A stretch of 64,000 nt of DNA from Bradyrhizobium embrapense (GCF_001189235.2 NZ_LFIP02000017.1:1-64000); one strand, 5' to 3'; numbered from the stretch's first letter, positions 49,844 to 58,491 are shown. Notes: generated by a model not told the origin, from the sequence alone. Translations and numbers: made by a program.

Positions 49844-52204
49844 ATGACACTTCAGAAGATACGAGCACTCCACATCGGAGGCGCGAGCTGGCTGCTGCTC
49901 GGCGCAATGCATGGCAGCGCGCTGGCCGATGACACGCCGACGCAACTCCCTGACGTCACCGTAACGGCGCCAAGCCCGATCCAGCGGCACCGCACTGTGC
50001 CAACACGCGCGCTGACCCGCGCTGTCCGGGCAGCACCGAGCCGCAACGGCGAACGCGCCGCAGCCGTGCAACCGGTACCCACGGCGCCGGCGCCGCAGCA
50101 GGGCGTGCTGCCCGTCGTCACCGACCAGTTCGCAACAGTTACCGTGGTACCCAACGAGGAACTGCGGCGCTCCGGCGGCGCCACGCTCGGCGATCTCCTG
50201 TTCTCCAAGCCAGGCATCACCGGTTCGAGCTTCGCGCCCGGCGCATCGAGCCGGCCGATCATCCGCGGCCTCGACGTCAATCGCGTCGGCATCGTCGAGA
50301 ATGGCCTACCCGGTGGAGGTGCCTCCGATCTCGGCGAAGATCATTTCGTTCCGATTGATCCGTTCTCGACCAACCAGATCGAAGTGGTGCGGGGACCTGC
50401 GGCGCTGCGTTACGGCTCGACCTCGATCGGCGGCGTGGTGAGCGCCACCAACAACCGGATTCCCGACGCCATGCCGACCTGCGCGGCGACGCCGTTCCAG
50501 ACTTACGGATTACCGGTGAAGGCCCCGCTCTCCGATGCGGGCGGCCCGGGCTGCCTCAATGTCGAGACCCGCACCTCCGTGAGCTCGGTCAATCGCGGCG
50601 TTGAGGGCGGCATGCTGCTGGACGCCGGCGGCAACAATGTCGCCGTGCATGCCGACGTCTTTGGTCGCACCACCAGCGACTACAGCATCCCGAGCTATCC
50701 GTATCTGTTCGATCAGACCCGGCCGGTAGGCGGCCGCCAGCCCAACTCCGCGACGCAGTCGGACGGCGCGTCGGTCGGCGCCTCCTATTTCTTCACGGGG
50801 GGCTATATCGGCGCGGCGATCACCCAGAACGACTCGCTCTATCACATCCCCGGCATCGACGGCGCAGATCACCATACCCGGATCGACGCGCACCAGACCA
50901 AGATCGCGGTCAAGGGCGAGTACCGGCCGGACTCCGCGGCGATCGACGCCGTACGGTTCTGGGTCGGCGCAACCGACTACCGCCACAACGAGCTCGGCCT
51001 TGCCGATCCGGCCGACCTGACCAGCGACGGCGTGCGGCAAACCTTCACCAACAAGGAGCAGGAGGCCCGCGTCGAGGTGCAACTGATGCCGTTCAACGCG
51101 CGCTTCGCCACCGTGACCACCGCGTTCGGCCTGCAGGGCGGCCATCAGGAGCTGACGGCGCCGAGCCCCGACGATCCCGGCTCGCTGTTCAACGGCCTCT
51201 GGAATCCGAACAACAACAACCGCGTCGCAGGTTACGTCTTCAACGAATTCAAGTTCACGGAAGCGACCAAGGCGCAGATCGCGGCTCGCATCGAGCATGT
51301 CGAGTTGCACGGCTCGACGCCGGATTTCCCGGCGGACTTCCTGCCGGACGGCTCGCCGCAAGCCTCGATCGGACGCAATCCGTCCTTCACACCGGTCAGC
51401 GGCAGCGTCGGGCTGATCCAGAATCTGCCCGGCGATCTCGTCGGCAGCATCACGGCGCAATATGTCGAACGCGCGCCGAAGCCGGCCGAGTTGTTCTCGC
51501 GCGGCGGACACGACGCGACCGCGACCTTCGACATCGGCGATCCGAACCTGACCATCGAGACGGCGAAATCGGTCGAGGTCGGTTTGCGCAAGGCGACCGG
51601 ACCGTTCCGGTTCGAAGCCACCGGCTATTACACCTTCTTCAACAATTTCATCTATCGCCGCTTGACCGGCGTGATGTGCGGCAGCGATTTCGACTCCTGC
51701 GGCAATGGTGAGCCGGACAACGAATTGCGACAGGCGGTCTATTCGCAGCGCAACGCCGTCTTCCGCGGCGCCGAGTTCCAGAGCCAGCTCGACATCGGCC
51801 CGCTCAATGGCGGCATCTGGGGCATCGAGAACCAGTTCGACGTGGTGCGCGCCACCTTCACCGACGGCAGCAACGTGCCGCGGATTCCACCGGTGCGGCT
51901 CGGCGGCGGCGTGTACTGGCGCGACAGCAACTGGTTCACCCGCATCAACCTGGTGCACGCCTTCGCGCAGAACGACATCGCCGTGATCGGCGAGACCCCG
52001 ACCGCAGGATACAATCTCTTGAACGCGGAGATCACCTACAACACCAAGCTCAGTCAGTCATGGATCGGCGCGCGCGAGATGACGCTGGGCCTGGTCGGCA
52101 ACAACCTGCTCAACCAGAACATCCGCAACTCGGTGTCCTATACCAAGGACGAGGTGCTGATGCCGGGCCTCGGCGTGCGGGCCTTTGCCAATTTGAAGTT
52201 CTGA
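49844..52204 (+). CDS. TonB-dependent outer-membrane receptor, ZnuD-like
   Basis: The 786-residue receptor has a signal peptide (SWLLLGAMHGSALA, cleavage near residue 28) and a TonB-box candidate LPDVTVTA (35-42). The Ala/Pro-rich linker leads to a plug domain (about 95-205; GITGSSFAPGASSRPIIRGL, QIEVVRGPAALRYGSTSIGG), and the beta-barrel ends in Phe. Extracellular-type loops carry Cys213/Cys237, DGADHHTRIDAH and GSDFDSCG, which is consistent with metal binding. ZnuD-type receptors import zinc or haem. The Zur-like box upstream favours zinc. The ATG at 49844 is chosen, since earlier in-frame codons lack a signal peptide. Confidence 0.87.
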   Translation: MTLQKIRALHIGGASWLLLGAMHGSALADDTPTQLPDVTVTAPSPIQRHRTVPTRALTRAVRAAPSRNGERAAAVQPVPTAPAPQQGVLPVVTDQFATVTVVPNEELRRSGGATLGDLLFSKPGITGSSFAPGASSRPIIRGLDVNRVGIVENGLPGGGASDLGEDHFVPIDPFSTNQIEVVRGPAALRYGSTSIGGVVSATNNRIPDAMPTCAATPFQTYGLPVKAPLSDAGGPGCLNVETRTSVSSVNRGVEGGMLLDAGGNNVAVHADVFGRTTSDYSIPSYPYLFDQTRPVGGRQPNSATQSDGASVGASYFFTGGYIGAAITQNDSLYHIPGIDGADHHTRIDAHQTKIAVKGEYRPDSAAIDAVRFWVGATDYRHNELGLADPADLTSDGVRQTFTNKEQEARVEVQLMPFNARFATVTTAFGLQGGHQELTAPSPDDPGSLFNGLWNPNNNNRVAGYVFNEFKFTEATKAQIAARIEHVELHGSTPDFPADFLPDGSPQASIGRNPSFTPVSGSVGLIQNLPGDLVGSITAQYVERAPKPAELFSRGGHDATATFDIGDPNLTIETAKSVEVGLRKATGPFRFEATGYYTFFNNFIYRRLTGVMCGSDFDSCGNGEPDNELRQAVYSQRNAVFRGAEFQSQLDIGPLNGGIWGIENQFDVVRATFTDGSNVPRIPPVRLGGGVYWRDSNWFTRINLVHAFAQNDIAVIGETPTAGYNLLNAEITYNTKLSQSWIGAREMTLGLVGNNLLNQNIRNSVSYTKDEVLMPGLGVRAFANLKF

Positions 52205-52213
52205 GACAAGCGT

Positions 52214-52241
52214 ATCCCTCTGCCATCAGCGGCAGAGGGAT
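52214..52241 (+). terminator. Hairpin after the TonB receptor gene, probable terminator
   Basis: A perfect 11-bp stem ATCCCTCTGCC/GGCAGAGGGAT with a six-base loop begins nine bases after the stop. There is no T-run, so termination may be weak or factor-assisted. It lies between convergent genes. Confidence 0.6.
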
Positions 52242-52264
52242 GGTGCCTTGACGGTCGCGCCGTT

Positions 52265-52582
52265 TCAGTGACCGACGACGACTTCGCTGATCTGGATCAC
52301 CGGCTGCAGATCGGTGTAGTTCGGGATGTCGCTCATGATCTCCTGGGCGTGCTTGCCCATGGCGGCCCCGAAGGCCTCAACCGAGTCGCAGAAGATGTGG
52401 CACATTCCGACATAGGTCGCGGGCGTCCCCGGTGCGCCGCCGGCGAGGCCCTTGTCGACGGTGTAATATTTGCAAGCGTCGCCGAGGCGCGCCTTCACCA
52501 GCGGCATGTGCTTGTCGCGGTAATACTCGTGATCAAAGCGTGCGCCTGGATTGTTCGGATACATCACACTGACCTTGATCAT
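52265..52582 (-). CDS. EthD-domain protein
   Basis: The 105-residue protein begins MIKVSVMYPNNPGARFDHEY with YYRDKHMPLVKARLGD, the EthD/dimeric alpha-beta barrel signature. The C-terminus AMGKHAQEIMSDIPNYTDLQ and PVIQISEVVVG is also typical. EthD was found in the ethyl tert-butyl ether locus. Most members are small ferredoxin-fold proteins of unknown role. No substrate can be named. The ATG at 52580-52582 gives the usual N-terminus. It converges on the TonB receptor. Confidence 0.85.
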   Translation of the reverse strand: MIKVSVMYPNNPGARFDHEYYRDKHMPLVKARLGDACKYYTVDKGLAGGAPGTPATYVGMCHIFCDSVEAFGAAMGKHAQEIMSDIPNYTDLQPVIQISEVVVGH

Positions 52583-52695
52583 GGCGCGCACTCTCCCTGT
52601 TGATATGACATGCGCCGGTCTTGTCCCGGCGCTTGCTTCAACTGTGCTTCAGTTTCCGAGTGCGCGCAACCGTTCCGCCATTGCTCGCAGCAATG

Positions 52696-53208
52696 TCAGA
52701 TCGCCTTGCTCCAGTCCGGCTGGATCGGCCCGGATACCCCCTCGAAGGCGCCGTCGACCAGTTCCATGACAAGCAGGCGACTGTAGTCGACCGGGCCGGG
52801 CATCGTCATCCGTCCCTTCGGGACCGGCTTGAAGCCGACCCGCGCATAATACGGCTCGTCGCCGACCAGCACGATCAGACGATGGCCTTTGGCGCGGGCG
52901 TCGTTGATCGCGCGTTCGAGCAGCGCGCGGCCGACGCCGCGGCTGCGAAACGGCGGCTCGACCGTCAACGGCCCGAGCATCAAAGCCGGCGTATCGCCGA
53001 TGCACACCGGCAGCTGACGCACCGAACCGACCAGCAGCGTGCCGATCCGCGCCGTGAAGGAGACATCGAGCAGATGATCGACATGCTCGCGCAGCCGGTA
53101 GGCGCTGAGCGCGAAGCGACCGGGCCCAAAGGTGCGCTCGTGCAGGCGCTCGATCGCCTGGGCGTCTTTCGGGGTCTCGGGCAGGATGGTCAGGGACAGT
53201 TCGGTCAT
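52696..53208 (-). CDS. GNAT N-acetyltransferase (YhbS-like)
   Basis: The 170-residue protein has the acetyl-CoA motif VEPPFRSRGVGRALLERAIN and the family segment LMLGPLTVEP with VGDEPYYARVGFKPVP in the second half. These match COG3153/YhbS acetyltransferases. Substrate is unknown. It lies 40 bases downstream of a Nudix gene on the same strand, so the two may be co-transcribed. Confidence 0.88.
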   Translation of the reverse strand: MTELSLTILPETPKDAQAIERLHERTFGPGRFALSAYRLREHVDHLLDVSFTARIGTLLVGSVRQLPVCIGDTPALMLGPLTVEPPFRSRGVGRALLERAINDARAKGHRLIVLVGDEPYYARVGFKPVPKGRMTMPGPVDYSRLLVMELVDGAFEGVSGPIQPDWSKAI

Positions 53209-53247
53209 TGTGGGGCGCGGGATAGCATCTGGCGCGGGCGCGGTCCA

Positions 53248-53736
53248 TCACCGCCATGTGGCCGGCGGCGGCTTGCCGTCGAGCACCTCAGCGATCCGCA
53301 GCCGCGTACCGGGGGTGGTGTCGTCAGGCAGATCGGCCGGATCGAAGAAGCCGCAGGCCACGATCTCGCGATTCGGCCCCGGCAGGCGGTCCTGCCGGTA
53401 CGTCCTGACGACATAGACCGCGACATGATCGCGCGGCGAGACGTGGCTGTTGTGGAAGATGCCGTGCAGCACCGGCTCGCCGGCAAGCTCGATCCGCCCC
53501 TCCTCCTCCAGCTCACGCCGCAGCGCATCGATAAAACTTTCACCAACCTCGACCCCGCCGCCGGGCAGATACCAGCCATGGACATAGCTGTGCTTGACCA
53601 GGAATACCTTGTTGTCGGCGTCGAGCACGACGGCGCGGACCCCGAGCGTCATGCCGCGGGCCAGGCGCCAGTAGAAATGAAACACCCGCCTGATCTGCGG
53701 TTCGCAGCGCCTGCGCAAATCCTCAAGGACCGTCAC
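53248..53736 (-). CDS. Nudix hydrolase
   Basis: The 162-residue protein carries a perfect Nudix box, GGVEVGESFIDALRRELEEE followed by G (GX5EX7REUXEEXG), within HGWYLPGGGVEVGES. The segment MTLGVRAVVLDADNKVFLVK precedes it and HNSHVSPRDHVAVYVVRTYR follows. The start is taken as GTG at 53734-53736. A longer frame exists but runs antisense through the phosphoesterase gene. Substrate unpredicted. It is divergent from the metallophosphoesterase and upstream of the GNAT gene. Confidence 0.86.
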   Translation of the reverse strand: MTVLEDLRRRCEPQIRRVFHFYWRLARGMTLGVRAVVLDADNKVFLVKHSYVHGWYLPGGGVEVGESFIDALRRELEEEGRIELAGEPVLHGIFHNSHVSPRDHVAVYVVRTYRQDRLPGPNREIVACGFFDPADLPDDTTPGTRLRIAEVLDGKPPPATWR

Positions 53737-53883
53737 TGAACCCTCGACATCATGGTGGTTGATCCCTGCTTTGATCCTTGCGCGGCTGCGCAGCTCTTGC
53801 CAATACAGGGCAGCACGTTCGGGATAGCACGACATGACCGGTGGCCGGCCACTTTTCACCGACAATCCGAAGGGAATCGCGTG

Positions 53884-54771
53884 ATGGCGGCGTTCCGCCT
53901 CGCGCATCTGTCGGATCCGCATCTGCCGCCGCTGCCGGCGGCGCGGCTGCGCGATCTCGCCGGCAAGCGCGCCTTCGGCTACCTGAACTGGACGCGCAAC
54001 CGTCACAAATATCATCGCCGCGACGTGCTCGACATGCTGGTGTCGGACATGCAGGCGCAGCAGCCGGACCACGTCGCCGTGACCGGCGACCTCGTCAATC
54101 TGGCGCTGGATGCCGAGTTCAATCCGGCGCGGCAATGGCTCGAAGGTGTCGGCGGCTCCGCCGACGTCACCGTGGTCCCCGGCAATCACGACGCCTATGT
54201 GCGCGCGACCCGGCATCGCTTCGTCAGTCATTTCGGCGACTATCTGCGCGGCGACGCCGATGGCGCGGCGACGCATTTTCCGTTCGTGCGCCGGCGCGGC
54301 CCGGTGGCGCTGATCGGCGTCTCCTCGGCAGTGCCGACGCCGCCGCTGATGGCGACCGGCTGGCTCGGCCACGCGCAGCTCGGCGCGCTCGATACGATCC
54401 TGGCGCGGCTGTCGCGGGAGGATGCCTTCCGCGTCCTGCTGGTGCATCACCCGCTGCACTCCGACGGGCGCGCCAAGCGGCTGACCGATTCGCATCAGCT
54501 GCTGGCGCTGCTCAAGCAGCACGGCGTCGAGCTGGTGCTGCATGGCCATGACCACATCCATTCGACGATGTGGTTCGACGGCCCCGAGCGCAAGATCCCG
54601 GCGATCGGCGTGCCGTCCGCATCGGCGCTGGCGCGCAAGCATTATCCGGCGGCGGCCTACAATCTGTTCTCGATCGAGCGCGACGGCAATGGCTGGCGCT
54701 GCGAGCAGACCGTGCGCGGCCTCGGCGCGCACGACGGCATTCGCGAGCTGAAGCAAGTGCGGTTGTCCTAA
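53884..54771 (+). CDS. Calcineurin-like metallophosphoesterase
   Basis: The 295-residue protein shows the full set of metal-ligand motifs: HLSDPHL (residues 8-14), VTGDLVNLAL, VPGNHDAY, LLVHHPLHSDG and LHGHDHIHS. These define a dinuclear-metal phosphoesterase of the cyclic-nucleotide phosphodiesterase/CpdA-like group. Substrate may be a nucleotide, phospholipid or diphosphate. An ATG at 53884 follows a purine-rich GAAGGGAA. It has no signal peptide and ends three bases before the convergent gene. Confidence 0.9.
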   Translation: MAAFRLAHLSDPHLPPLPAARLRDLAGKRAFGYLNWTRNRHKYHRRDVLDMLVSDMQAQQPDHVAVTGDLVNLALDAEFNPARQWLEGVGGSADVTVVPGNHDAYVRATRHRFVSHFGDYLRGDADGAATHFPFVRRRGPVALIGVSSAVPTPPLMATGWLGHAQLGALDTILARLSREDAFRVLLVHHPLHSDGRAKRLTDSHQLLALLKQHGVELVLHGHDHIHSTMWFDGPERKIPAIGVPSASALARKHYPAAAYNLFSIERDGNGWRCEQTVRGLGAHDGIRELKQVRLS

Positions 54772-54774
54772 CAG

Positions 54775-55530
54775 CTAGTCCCCGCCCCCGCCGCCGCCAC
54801 AACCACCGCCGCAGCCACCTCCGCTGTCGCCGCCACCTCCACCGTCACCACCGCCGTCGCCACCATCGCCGCCGCTGCTTCCATCGCTGCCGGCATCGCC
54901 GAATCCGGCCGACGATCCGTCGATCGACGAATCCGAGAAATCGCCGCCGCAATAGGGACTACTGCCGCTGATGCCGCTGCGGCGCAGCGCTTCGCAGTCG
55001 GTGTGGTAGATGAAGCCGTTCGCGATGTTCAGCTTGGCGTCGAGCGCGAACAGCAGCGGCAGCCGCGTCGGCCGGACCGGATCGATGTTCTCGTATTTGC
55101 AGCAGTACCACCAGACCCGCCGCAGCCCCTCATTGCTCCGGCGCTGCTCCTTCACCAGCACGACCGCGGGCGTGTGATGCAGGAAGGATCCGAAGGCGCG
55201 GCGGCAGAACGCGTCGTATTCGCGGGTGTAGAGAATGAATTCGTGCCAGAGGTCGTCGGCCGCCTGCGACGGCATCGAGACGAAACGCTTGCCGCTCATC
55301 AGATGAGCGAGGAAGAACTGGCGCAAGCCGCGCGAGACCAGCGCGCTGTCCTTGCGGGCGAAGCCGGGGTGATGCCTCTCGAGCCGGGCCAGCAGGCCCG
55401 CCGGCCACTTGAAGGTGCGGATATATTCGGCGCGCCGCAGCGTCTGCCATTTGCCGAACAGCACGGCGCTCCCGACCACCGCGGCCGCGGCGAGCACGCC
55501 GAAAAATGCCGAGGCGGGTGTTATGACCAC
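54775..55530 (-). CDS. Membrane-anchored protein with Gly/Cys-rich tail, glycine-rich-domain type
   Basis: The 251-residue protein has one N-terminal membrane helix (SAFFGVLAAAAVVGSAVLFG), then a conserved soluble part with ADDLWHEFILYTREYDAFCR, as in 'glycine-rich domain-containing' proteins. It ends in a 60-residue tail of Gly with Asp and Ser that finishes GGGCGGGCGGGGGGD. The WHEFI motif and neighbouring His/Cys residues could bind metal. The tail resembles those of bacterial TIGR04222 membrane proteins, which end in Gly/Cys repeats. Function unknown. Confidence 0.72.
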   Translation of the reverse strand: MVITPASAFFGVLAAAAVVGSAVLFGKWQTLRRAEYIRTFKWPAGLLARLERHHPGFARKDSALVSRGLRQFFLAHLMSGKRFVSMPSQAADDLWHEFILYTREYDAFCRRAFGSFLHHTPAVVLVKEQRRSNEGLRRVWWYCCKYENIDPVRPTRLPLLFALDAKLNIANGFIYHTDCEALRRSGISGSSPYCGGDFSDSSIDGSSAGFGDAGSDGSSGGDGGDGGGDGGGGGDSGGGCGGGCGGGGGGD

Positions 55531-55552
55531 GATGCCCCCCGCCGGTCAGCGG

Positions 55553-56128
55553 CTAAAAGTTCTGCGAACTCGCCAGCAGCGCGAAGCCGAACAGCGCCAG
55601 CGCGCCCAGGATGAAGCCGAGCACGAACATACCGACCCCGCCGCGGCGCTTCGGCGCCACCACCGGCACGGGCGGGGGTGCCGGCGGCTCGGCAACCGGA
55701 AGCGGCGTTGCCACCATCGCGTGCTCGCGCTCGATCAGGCGCCGCGCGACATAGTCGGTGACCGCATCGACGATCACGGGCACATCGTGCGATTCGGCGA
55801 GCACGATGCGACCGAACCTCGTGTCTTGCACGAAGCGATAGATGCGCTTGTCGCGGCCCATCAGCACGTGGGCGACGACGTCGATCCACAGTCGCGGCGT
55901 CTCGCCCTGGCTGATGCCGCGGTCGAACAGATCGATCTTCTCGGGCACCTGCGCGAACAGCGGATCGAGCGCATCGTTGAGGATCTCAAGCCGCGCCACC
56001 TCGGCGTCGCGCAACTCGACCACGACCCCGGTGCGATCGGCCGCCTCGATCCGCGCCCGCCGCAGCGCCTCTCGCAGCGTCGGCCGCATCTCGCGCGCCT
56101 CGCTGCCGGTGTTCTGCGGATCGGACAT
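55553..56128 (-). CDS. Conserved hypothetical protein with C-terminal membrane helix
   Basis: The 191-residue protein has a soluble N-terminal part (TLREALRRARIEAADRTGVV, then LWIDVVAHVLMGRDKRIYRF), a Pro-rich linker (VAEPPAPPPVPVVAPKR), and one C-terminal membrane helix (GMFVLGFILGALALFGFALL), so it is likely tail-anchored with the bulk in the cytoplasm. I do not recognise a named family. Similar genes appear in related rhizobia by general pattern, but this is from memory and uncertain. It precedes the Gly/Cys-tailed protein by 22 bases, which suggests one transcript. Confidence 0.65.
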   Translation of the reverse strand: MSDPQNTGSEAREMRPTLREALRRARIEAADRTGVVVELRDAEVARLEILNDALDPLFAQVPEKIDLFDRGISQGETPRLWIDVVAHVLMGRDKRIYRFVQDTRFGRIVLAESHDVPVIVDAVTDYVARRLIEREHAMVATPLPVAEPPAPPPVPVVAPKRRGGVGMFVLGFILGALALFGFALLASSQNF

Positions 56129-56337
56129 GCCTTACGGCCTCGTGCTGACGGGTTGCCTCACTCATTAACCTATCAGCAACCATGGCGTCCGCAAAGGACG
56201 TTGGTTCCCAAGCACTTAGGTGACCACTTATCCCCAGCTGAAAGTTCCCGGCGCCGTCCCAAAGCGGTCGACCCCACCCGGATGAACCGGATGGGGCCGC
56301 CGTCCTTGGACGTTTCTTAGCTCAGATAATTCTGGCG

Positions 56338-56550
56338 TCAGGCCGAAACCCGCGACGGCTCCTCGACGATCGAGAAGCGCACGCCGGCCTTGTGGCGGCT
56401 CTCTTCCGAGACTTCCTTCCAGCACTCTTCGGCTTCCTTGCGGGTCTTGAACGGACCACGGACCTGGGCGGAGCCTTCGACGAGCTTGTGGAAGTTCATC
56501 GAGCCGAACTCGCCGCCGATCACCCAGAAATTGCTGCCCTTGCTCATCAT
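56338..56550 (-). CDS. DUF4170 domain small protein
   Basis: The 70-residue protein MMSKGSNFWVIGGEFGSMNF continues HKLVEGSAQVRGPFKTRKEA and EECWKEVSEESRH, which matches DUF4170. These are small alphaproteobacterial proteins of unknown function with an SPOR-like alternation of strand and helix. AGGAGA lies just before two adjacent ATG codons (56550 and 56547); either may serve. The gap 56129-56337 downstream contains CCCCACCCGG...CCGGATGGGG (56272-56296), a possible terminator without T-run. Confidence 0.82.
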   Translation of the reverse strand: MMSKGSNFWVIGGEFGSMNFHKLVEGSAQVRGPFKTRKEAEECWKEVSEESRHKAGVRFSIVEEPSRVSA

Positions 56551-56711
56551 CAGTCTCCTCTAAAATCCTGCTGCCTTTGCTCAGCTGCCCGAAATTCTGA
56601 TCCTCGCGCTCGCTCGCTGTACCGACATTCTTGACAAAGCATCGCGAAGTGCGTGTCAGGAGATAAACGCGAAAACGGGAAGTTCGTACAGATGGCTTGT
56701 CTTTTATTGGT

Positions 56712-56756
56712 GATGTCATGTAACATCTGAACTTGTAATAAATGTCGATTTGTAAA
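56712..56756 (+). promoter_or_regulatory. Operator candidates upstream of the ScfR-type regulator
   Basis: GATGT-N6-ACATC (56712-56727) and TTTGTAAA (56749-56756) lie in an AT-rich stretch before the regulator gene. The second resembles the TTTGCAAA half-site reported for RamB-type proteins. Autoregulation is inferred. Confidence 0.42.
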
Positions 56757-56787
56757 TTTTGTCACAATACGGGTCAAGAAGGCTGCC

Positions 56788-58230
56788 ATGCCGGGCGAGT
56801 CCGGAAAGAAGCTGTTCGTCGGTCCGCGGTTCCGGCGAATCCGTCAGCAATTGGGGCTGTCGCAGACCCAGATCGCCGAGGGACTCGGCATCTCGCCGTC
56901 CTACATCAACCTGATCGAGCGCAACCAGCGCCCGGTGACCGCGCAAATCCTGTTGCGACTGGCCGAGACCTACGACCTCGATCTGCGCGACCTCGCCACC
57001 GCCGACGAGGACCGCTTCTTCGCCGAACTCAACGAGATCTTCTCCGATCCCTTGTTCCGCCAGATCGATCTGCCGAAACAGGAGCTGCGCGACCTCGCCG
57101 AGCTCTGCCCCGGCGTGACGCATGCGTTGCAGCGGCTCTATGCCGCCTATACCGAGGCGCGTCGCGGCGAGACGCTGGTCGCCGCGCAGATGGCTGATCG
57201 CGAAGGCTCGCAGTTCGACGCCAACCCGATCGAGCGGGTGCGCGACCTGATCGAGGCCAACCGCAATTATTTTCCGGAGCTCGAGACCGCGGCGGAGAGT
57301 TTGCGCGACGAGCTCAACGTGCCGACCGAAGGCCTGTTCACGGCGCTCGCCACGCGGTTGCGGGAAAAGCATTCGATCGTCGCCCGCGTCATGCCGGTCG
57401 ACGTGATGCGCGAGACGCTGCGCCGTTTCGACCGCCATCGCCGGCAGATCCTGATCTCCGAACTGGTCGACAGTGCCGGACGCAGCTTCCAGCTCGCGCT
57501 GCAGATCGGCTTCGTCGAATGCGGCGCTGCGATCGACGCCATCGTCAGCCGCGCCGGCCCGCTCGACGACACCGCGCGCCGGCTGTACCGCATCACGCTC
57601 GCCAATTATTTCGCGGCGGCCGCGATGATGCCCTATCAGGCATTTCATTCCGCGGCGGAAGCCTTGAGCTACGACGTCCACGTGCTGGCGCAGCGCTTCA
57701 ATGCCGGCTTCGAGCAGGTCTGCCACCGCCTCACTACGCTGCAGCGGCCGAACGCGCGCGGCGTGCCATTCTTCCTGCTGCGGGTCGACAACGCCGGCAA
57801 CGTGTCGAAGCGGTTTTCCTCCGGCACCTTCCCGTTCTCCAAATTCGGCGGCACCTGCCCGCTCTGGAACGTGCATTCGACCTTCGACATGCCCGACCGC
57901 CTGCTCAGCCAGGTGATCGAGCTGCCGGACGGCACGCGCTATTTCTCGATCGCGCAGACGGTGCGGCGGCCGGTGGCGCCCTATCCGCAGCCGCAGCCGC
58001 GCTTTGCGATCGGGCTCGGCTGCGAAATCCGTCATGCGGCCAAGCTCGTCTATGCGACCGGCATGGATTTGGAGAAGGTCGAGGGCACGCCGATCGGCGT
58101 CAACTGCCGGCTCTGCGAGCGCGAGAATTGCAGCCAGCGCGCCGAGCCGCCGATCACGCGCACCCTGATCCTGGACGAGACCACGCGGCGGGTGTCGTCG
58201 TTCGCGTTCTCCAATGCGCGGGAGCTGTAA
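56788..58230 (+). CDS. ScfR/RamB-type short-chain fatty acyl transcriptional regulator
   Basis: The 480-residue protein starts with an XRE helix-turn-helix (about residues 12-66; LGLSQTQIAEGLGISPSYIN, LIERNQRPVT). An ImmA/IrrE-like region follows, in which no HEXXH is seen, and then a C-terminal ScfR domain containing CRLCERENCSQR (CX2CX4C). Family members sense acyl-CoA or acetate status and control glyoxylate shunt, propionate or related genes. None of these targets is adjacent. The ATG at 56788 has an AAGAAGG stretch upstream. The CX2CX4C group may bind a metal or cluster. Confidence 0.88.
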   Translation: MPGESGKKLFVGPRFRRIRQQLGLSQTQIAEGLGISPSYINLIERNQRPVTAQILLRLAETYDLDLRDLATADEDRFFAELNEIFSDPLFRQIDLPKQELRDLAELCPGVTHALQRLYAAYTEARRGETLVAAQMADREGSQFDANPIERVRDLIEANRNYFPELETAAESLRDELNVPTEGLFTALATRLREKHSIVARVMPVDVMRETLRRFDRHRRQILISELVDSAGRSFQLALQIGFVECGAAIDAIVSRAGPLDDTARRLYRITLANYFAAAAMMPYQAFHSAAEALSYDVHVLAQRFNAGFEQVCHRLTTLQRPNARGVPFFLLRVDNAGNVSKRFSSGTFPFSKFGGTCPLWNVHSTFDMPDRLLSQVIELPDGTRYFSIAQTVRRPVAPYPQPQPRFAIGLGCEIRHAAKLVYATGMDLEKVEGTPIGVNCRLCERENCSQRAEPPITRTLILDETTRRVSSFAFSNAREL

Positions 58231-58233
58231 AGA

Positions 58234-58491
58234 TCAATCCACCGCGGCGAACGCCTTGCACCAGCCGTCCTTGCTGATGGCGCCGTCCACCACCTTGCAG
58301 CCGTCGGGCGCGACGAACAGCGTGCACAGGCCGCAGGAGTAGATGCCGTTCGGCGTGTCCTGGTATTCCGCCTGAGGTTTTGTCATTTTGTCGGAGGCTG
58401 CGGCAGGTCGCGGCAGAAGTGCCGCGGGAATTGCTGCGATGGCAACGGCGATGAACGCGCGTCGCGAACGTTCAGACGGTTGTTTGGCCAT
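58234..58491 (-). CDS. High-potential iron-sulfur protein (HiPIP), Tat-exported
   Basis: The 85-residue product (ATG at 58489-58491, with GGGGTG upstream; a GTG three codons earlier is also possible) begins MAKQPSERSRRAFIAVAIAA, a twin-arginine signal peptide with likely cleavage near PAAAS. The mature part has four Cys arranged as C-X2-C-X8-C-X12-C with the terminal GWC, the HiPIP cluster pattern. HiPIPs carry electrons between bc1 and oxidases or reaction centres in the periplasm. No partner gene is adjacent, but a bc1 complex is encoded in this window. It converges on the ScfR-type gene. Confidence 0.86.
   Translation of the reverse strand: MAKQPSERSRRAFIAVAIAAIPAALLPRPAAASDKMTKPQAEYQDTPNGIYSCGLCTLFVAPDGCKVVDGAISKDGWCKAFAAVD

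Noticed and set aside
53737..54756. Minus-strand extension of the Nudix gene
   Set aside because: The extension lies opposite the metallophosphoesterase, whose metal motifs are all intact, so only the Nudix part is real.
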